Program-made: the position numbers and the translations under genes
The notes under the pieces: generated by a model
What the model was told of the DNA's origin: nothing
Seen by the model: the letters and a program-made list of their open reading frames with translations, nothing else
Databases searched by the model: none
Origin: Sulfurimonas sp.
GTDB lineage: Bacteria; Campylobacterota; Campylobacteria; Campylobacterales; Sulfurimonadaceae
Length of the DNA stretch: 18,330 bases
Direction: 5' to 3'
NCBI GenBank assembly: GCA_026988735.1
Contig: JALSKR010000090.1
Location: 1-18,330 of the forward strand
Part shown: one piece after another, positions 16,467-18,330 of the stretch
Numbering within the stretch: the stretch's first letter is position 1
How the letters are laid out: every line of letters starts with the position of its first letter

Positions 16467-16515
16467 AAAAAATATTATAACATTAGAGTATTCTTGTCAG
16501 ATTGATTTATATCAA
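16467..16515 (-). promoter_or_regulatory. FNR-type class II promoter of the hemerythrin gene
   Basis: A perfect FNR palindrome TTGAT-N4-ATCAA at 16502-16515 has the same spacer as the napA site. On the minus strand it is followed after 22 bp by consensus TATAAT (16474-16479). The predicted start is near 16467, giving a 22-nt leader and box centre at -41.5. The palindrome could also affect the divergent exonuclease gene, but that has its own extended -10 further right. Confidence 0.88.
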
Positions 16516-16542
16516 CTTTTTTTTATTGCACTCTCAGACTTG

Positions 16543-16551
16543 TGCTATAAT
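16543..16551 (+). promoter_or_regulatory. Extended -10 promoter of exonuclease III gene
   Basis: TGC-TATAAT lies 24 nt before the ATG at 16576. It predicts a start near 16558 and an 18-nt leader. This -10 falls inside the longer reading frame beginning at 16540, which argues against that upstream start. A TTGCAC at 16526-16531 is only 14 bp away, too close for a normal -35. Confidence 0.7.
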
Positions 16552-16575
16552 TTTGAAAAAAAACACAGGTCTTAT

Positions 16576-17352
16576 ATGTCAGATTCAATAGAAATAATAT
16601 CATGGAATGTTAACGGAATACGTGCTGTAGCAAATAAAGAAGCACTTAAATGGGTAGATGAAAGAGGGACAGACATCTTGTGTCTGCAAGAGATAAAAGC
16701 ACAAAAAGAGCAAATCCCAAAAAATCTGTTTGAAAAAGAGTTTACCGAAGTGCTTATCAACTCGGGAGAGAGAAAAGGTTACAGTGGAACAGCAACTTTC
16801 AGTATGCTTCAAAGTGATTACAGTTCTACATGTAATGATATAGATACAAAACATGAAGGACGTATCATTGAGACACATTATGGAGATATCGTTCTTTTTA
16901 ATGTCTATTTTCCAAACGGTCAAAAAGATGAAGAACGTCTTGCCTATAAGATGAAATTTTATGATGATTTTTTAGCCTATTGTGAAAAGCTCAAAGATGA
17001 GGGAAAAAGTATTATCGTATGTGGAGATGTAAACACAGCACACCGTGAAATAGACTTGAAAAATCCAAAAGCAAATGCCAAAACATCCGGTTTTTTACCG
17101 ATTGAGAGAGAATGGATAGACAAGTTTTTAGATCATGGATATATAGACACTTTCAGATATGTTCATGGAGATAAAGAAGATGCCTATACCTGGTGGTCCT
17201 ACCGTTCCAGTGCAAGAGTAAAAAATGTCGGCTGGCGCATTGATTATTTTTTCATCTCTGAAGACTTGGCGGAAAATCTTGAAGATGCTTTTATTTTAGA
17301 TTATATAGAAGGCTCTGACCACTGTCCTGTAGGCATTAAAATTGTTTTTTAA
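16576..17352 (+). CDS. xth: Exodeoxyribonuclease III / AP endonuclease (Xth family)
   Basis: This enzyme cuts DNA at abasic sites and removes 3' blocking ends in base-excision repair. The 258-residue protein shows the full ExoIII-type active site: N11 (SWNVNGIRA), E39 (CLQEIKAQ), D151 and N153 (CGDVNTAHREIDL), and D248-H249 (GSDHCPVGI). The GWRIDYFFIS block is also present. The start at 16576 is preferred because it gives the family-typical N-terminus, has AGG 7 nt upstream and follows the predicted promoter; an ATG at 16540 would add 12 atypical residues. It is transcribed alone, divergent from hemerythrin and convergent with the AraC gene. No terminator is visible in the 7-bp gap before that gene. 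Confidence 0.95.
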   Translation: MSDSIEIISWNVNGIRAVANKEALKWVDERGTDILCLQEIKAQKEQIPKNLFEKEFTEVLINSGERKGYSGTATFSMLQSDYSSTCNDIDTKHEGRIIETHYGDIVLFNVYFPNGQKDEERLAYKMKFYDDFLAYCEKLKDEGKSIIVCGDVNTAHREIDLKNPKANAKTSGFLPIEREWIDKFLDHGYIDTFRYVHGDKEDAYTWWSYRSSARVKNVGWRIDYFFISEDLAENLEDAFILDYIEGSDHCPVGIKIVF

Positions 17353-17359
17353 TCACTGA

Positions 17360-18190
17360 TCAGACTCCTGAAACTTTCAGCTGATATACGTTAAGTGTGT
17401 TTTTTTTATTTATATCTTCAAAGGTCTGACTGGGAGAAAGACCGACTATATTGTGAAACACTTTATTTAAATGTGCATTGTCATTATATATGTACTGGGT
17501 GTCATTGAATTTTTTTCCATCAGAGATATATTCCATAAATATCTGATAGAATTTACAGACAAAAATAAATTTTTTGGGAGAGAGTCCAATGAACTTTTTA
17601 AACTGGCGTTCTATTGTACGTCGGCTGCAGGCAAACTCCTGTGTCAACTCTTCTACAGTTACTTCATAATTATACTCTTCAATTCTTTCCAAAATATCCT
17701 CTATAAATTCTCTGGAATTACTTTGGTCATTATACATTTGCAAAAAAGCATCATCAAGGTAACTAATATCCTGTTCCAGACTTTTATGCATATAGAGTTT
17801 AGAAAAATATCTGTTTATCAGTGTCGTCTCAAGAGGCAGGTATTGATTATTCAAAAAAGAAGCATCTTTGTGAAACAACTTATAAAAACCAATCGGCAAA
17901 AGTTCAACAAGTATAATTACAGCAGGTTCAAGCTGTGATATATTAGACAAATTCAAAATATTTTTTTTGGATTTGGCTGTTTTTATACTCGCAGAAAAGC
18001 CTTCAGGAATTTGATATTTTTTATTATTATTAAGAAGTGAGTAGCCGGTAATACCTCTGTTGAAAACTATAAAGTTCCCACCATTTGGCAAAAAAAGCAT
18101 ATCAGAGAGTAAAGTAAAATCATATATAACTACATAGCACTTAATTATGCTGCTGAGTTTGATATCTGGTAAAAATACTTCATACTTCAT
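17360..18190 (-). CDS. AraC-family transcriptional regulator
   Basis: This encodes 276 residues with a C-terminal AraC-type double helix-turn-helix (about 170-262). The first HTH includes ACSRRTIERQFKKFIGLSPKKF, and the second ends in a NKVFHNIVGLSPSQTF segment, matching the family's F-x2-x3-G-x-SP-x2-F pattern. The N-terminal region (1-150) is predicted mainly beta, presumably a ligand-binding or dimerisation domain; I cannot name the ligand. Base composition is slightly lower in GC than neighbours. It is divergent from the partial gene at 18263, with an inverted repeat in between, so it may control that gene or itself. Nothing ties it to nap or frd. Confidence 0.9.
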   Translation of the reverse strand: MKYEVFLPDIKLSSIIKCYVVIYDFTLLSDMLFLPNGGNFIVFNRGITGYSLLNNNKKYQIPEGFSASIKTAKSKKNILNLSNISQLEPAVIILVELLPIGFYKLFHKDASFLNNQYLPLETTLINRYFSKLYMHKSLEQDISYLDDAFLQMYNDQSNSREFIEDILERIEEYNYEVTVEELTQEFACSRRTIERQFKKFIGLSPKKFIFVCKFYQIFMEYISDGKKFNDTQYIYNDNAHLNKVFHNIVGLSPSQTFEDINKKNTLNVYQLKVSGV

Positions 18191-18216
18191 ATATCACCAA
18201 TTGGATAGCCGCTTCC

Positions 18217-18234
18217 AATACTAAGAACAGTATT
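18217..18234. promoter_or_regulatory. Inverted repeat in the divergent region upstream of the AraC gene
   Basis: AATACT (18217-18222) and AGTATT (18229-18234) are separated by 6 bp, lying 27 bp before the AraC start and 29 bp before the divergent gene. This is a candidate operator for autoregulation, but AraC proteins usually bind direct repeats, so confidence is low. Confidence 0.35.
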
Positions 18235-18262
18235 TGCTTAATGCTCTAAAAAGGGGCATACA

Positions 18263-18330
18263 ATGAGCAATAAATTATTAGAAATTTTCAAAGAAGAGAT
18301 ATCAGAACAAGGAAGAAAACAAGCACGACA
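18263..18330 (+). CDS. Unknown protein, N-terminal fragment (runs off right edge)
   Basis: An ATG at 18263 opens a frame that stays open for 22 codons to the window edge. A strong AGGGG ribosome site lies 7 nt upstream (AAAAAGGGGCATACA-ATG). The visible start, MSNKLLEIFKEEISEQGRKQAR, is a charged amphipathic helix with no signal peptide. Such starts occur in many signalling proteins, including histidine-phosphotransfer and chemotaxis types, but 22 residues do not justify a name. It is divergent from the AraC regulator. Confidence 0.65.
   Translation, partial: MSNKLLEIFKEEISEQGRKQAR

Noticed and set aside
16540..16575. Upstream ATG for exonuclease III at 16540
   Set aside because: The extended -10 box lies within this stretch, and the extra 12 residues are atypical for the family.
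17471..17938. 155-codon + strand frame opposite the AraC gene
   Set aside because: The AraC frame has clear HTH motifs; this is the AT-rich reverse reading of it.
1..18330. tRNA/rRNA genes, IS elements, phage genes, CRISPR arrays
   Set aside because: No cloverleaf, transposase, integrase, terminal inverted repeats or regularly spaced repeats were seen; gaps between genes are short and accounted for.

Overview
This window is AT-rich DNA from a mesophilic respiratory bacterium of the Campylobacterota (formerly Epsilonproteobacteria), most likely a Sulfurimonas-like sulfur or hydrogen oxidiser. The evidence is a periplasmic nitrate reductase operon in the order napA-G-H-B-F-L-[PAS]-D, with no napC and with the phylum-specific napL. 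A fumarate reductase/succinate dehydrogenase of the A-B-E type, with an HdrB-like subunit, supports the same assignment. Species identity is inference from gene content only.

Layout. Positions 1-125 (-) hold the start of an exported, porin-like protein. Positions 205-7990 (-) are one tightly packed nap operon: NapA catalytic subunit, NapG and NapH Fe-S quinol-oxidising proteins, NapB dihaem cytochrome (with a lipoprotein-type signal), NapF ferredoxin, NapL, an Aer/CetB-like FAD-type PAS protein, NapD chaperone and a small unknown protein. Positions 8168-10897 (-) are housekeeping: thiL-truD-psd. Positions 10980-12191 (+) encode a two-TM protein with a degenerate GGDEF domain. Positions 12317-16003 (+) are frdA-frdB-frdE(HdrB-like), ending in a strong bidirectional terminator. 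Positions 16043-16444 (-) encode a hemerythrin, 16576-17352 (+) exonuclease III and 17360-18190 (-) an AraC-type regulator. A + strand gene starts at 18263 and runs off the edge.

The strongest regulatory signal is three near-identical promoters in front of napA, the porin-like gene and the hemerythrin gene. Each has a perfect FNR-type palindrome TTGAT-N4-ATCAA followed, after exactly 22 bp, by a good -10 box. This is the class II activator geometry (centre -41.5). Nitrate respiration, an outer-membrane protein and an O2/NO-binding hemerythrin therefore look like one regulon controlled by an FNR/CRP-family protein that is not encoded in the window.

Other points of interest are the flavin-PAS sensor gene embedded in the nap operon, three consecutive hairpins between frdB and frdE, the cofactor changes in FrdB/FrdE, and the lipobox on NapB. 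No tRNA, rRNA, IS element, phage gene or CRISPR array was seen. I found no clearly novel multi-gene defence or mobile system, and no gene-free stretch exceeds 300 bases.
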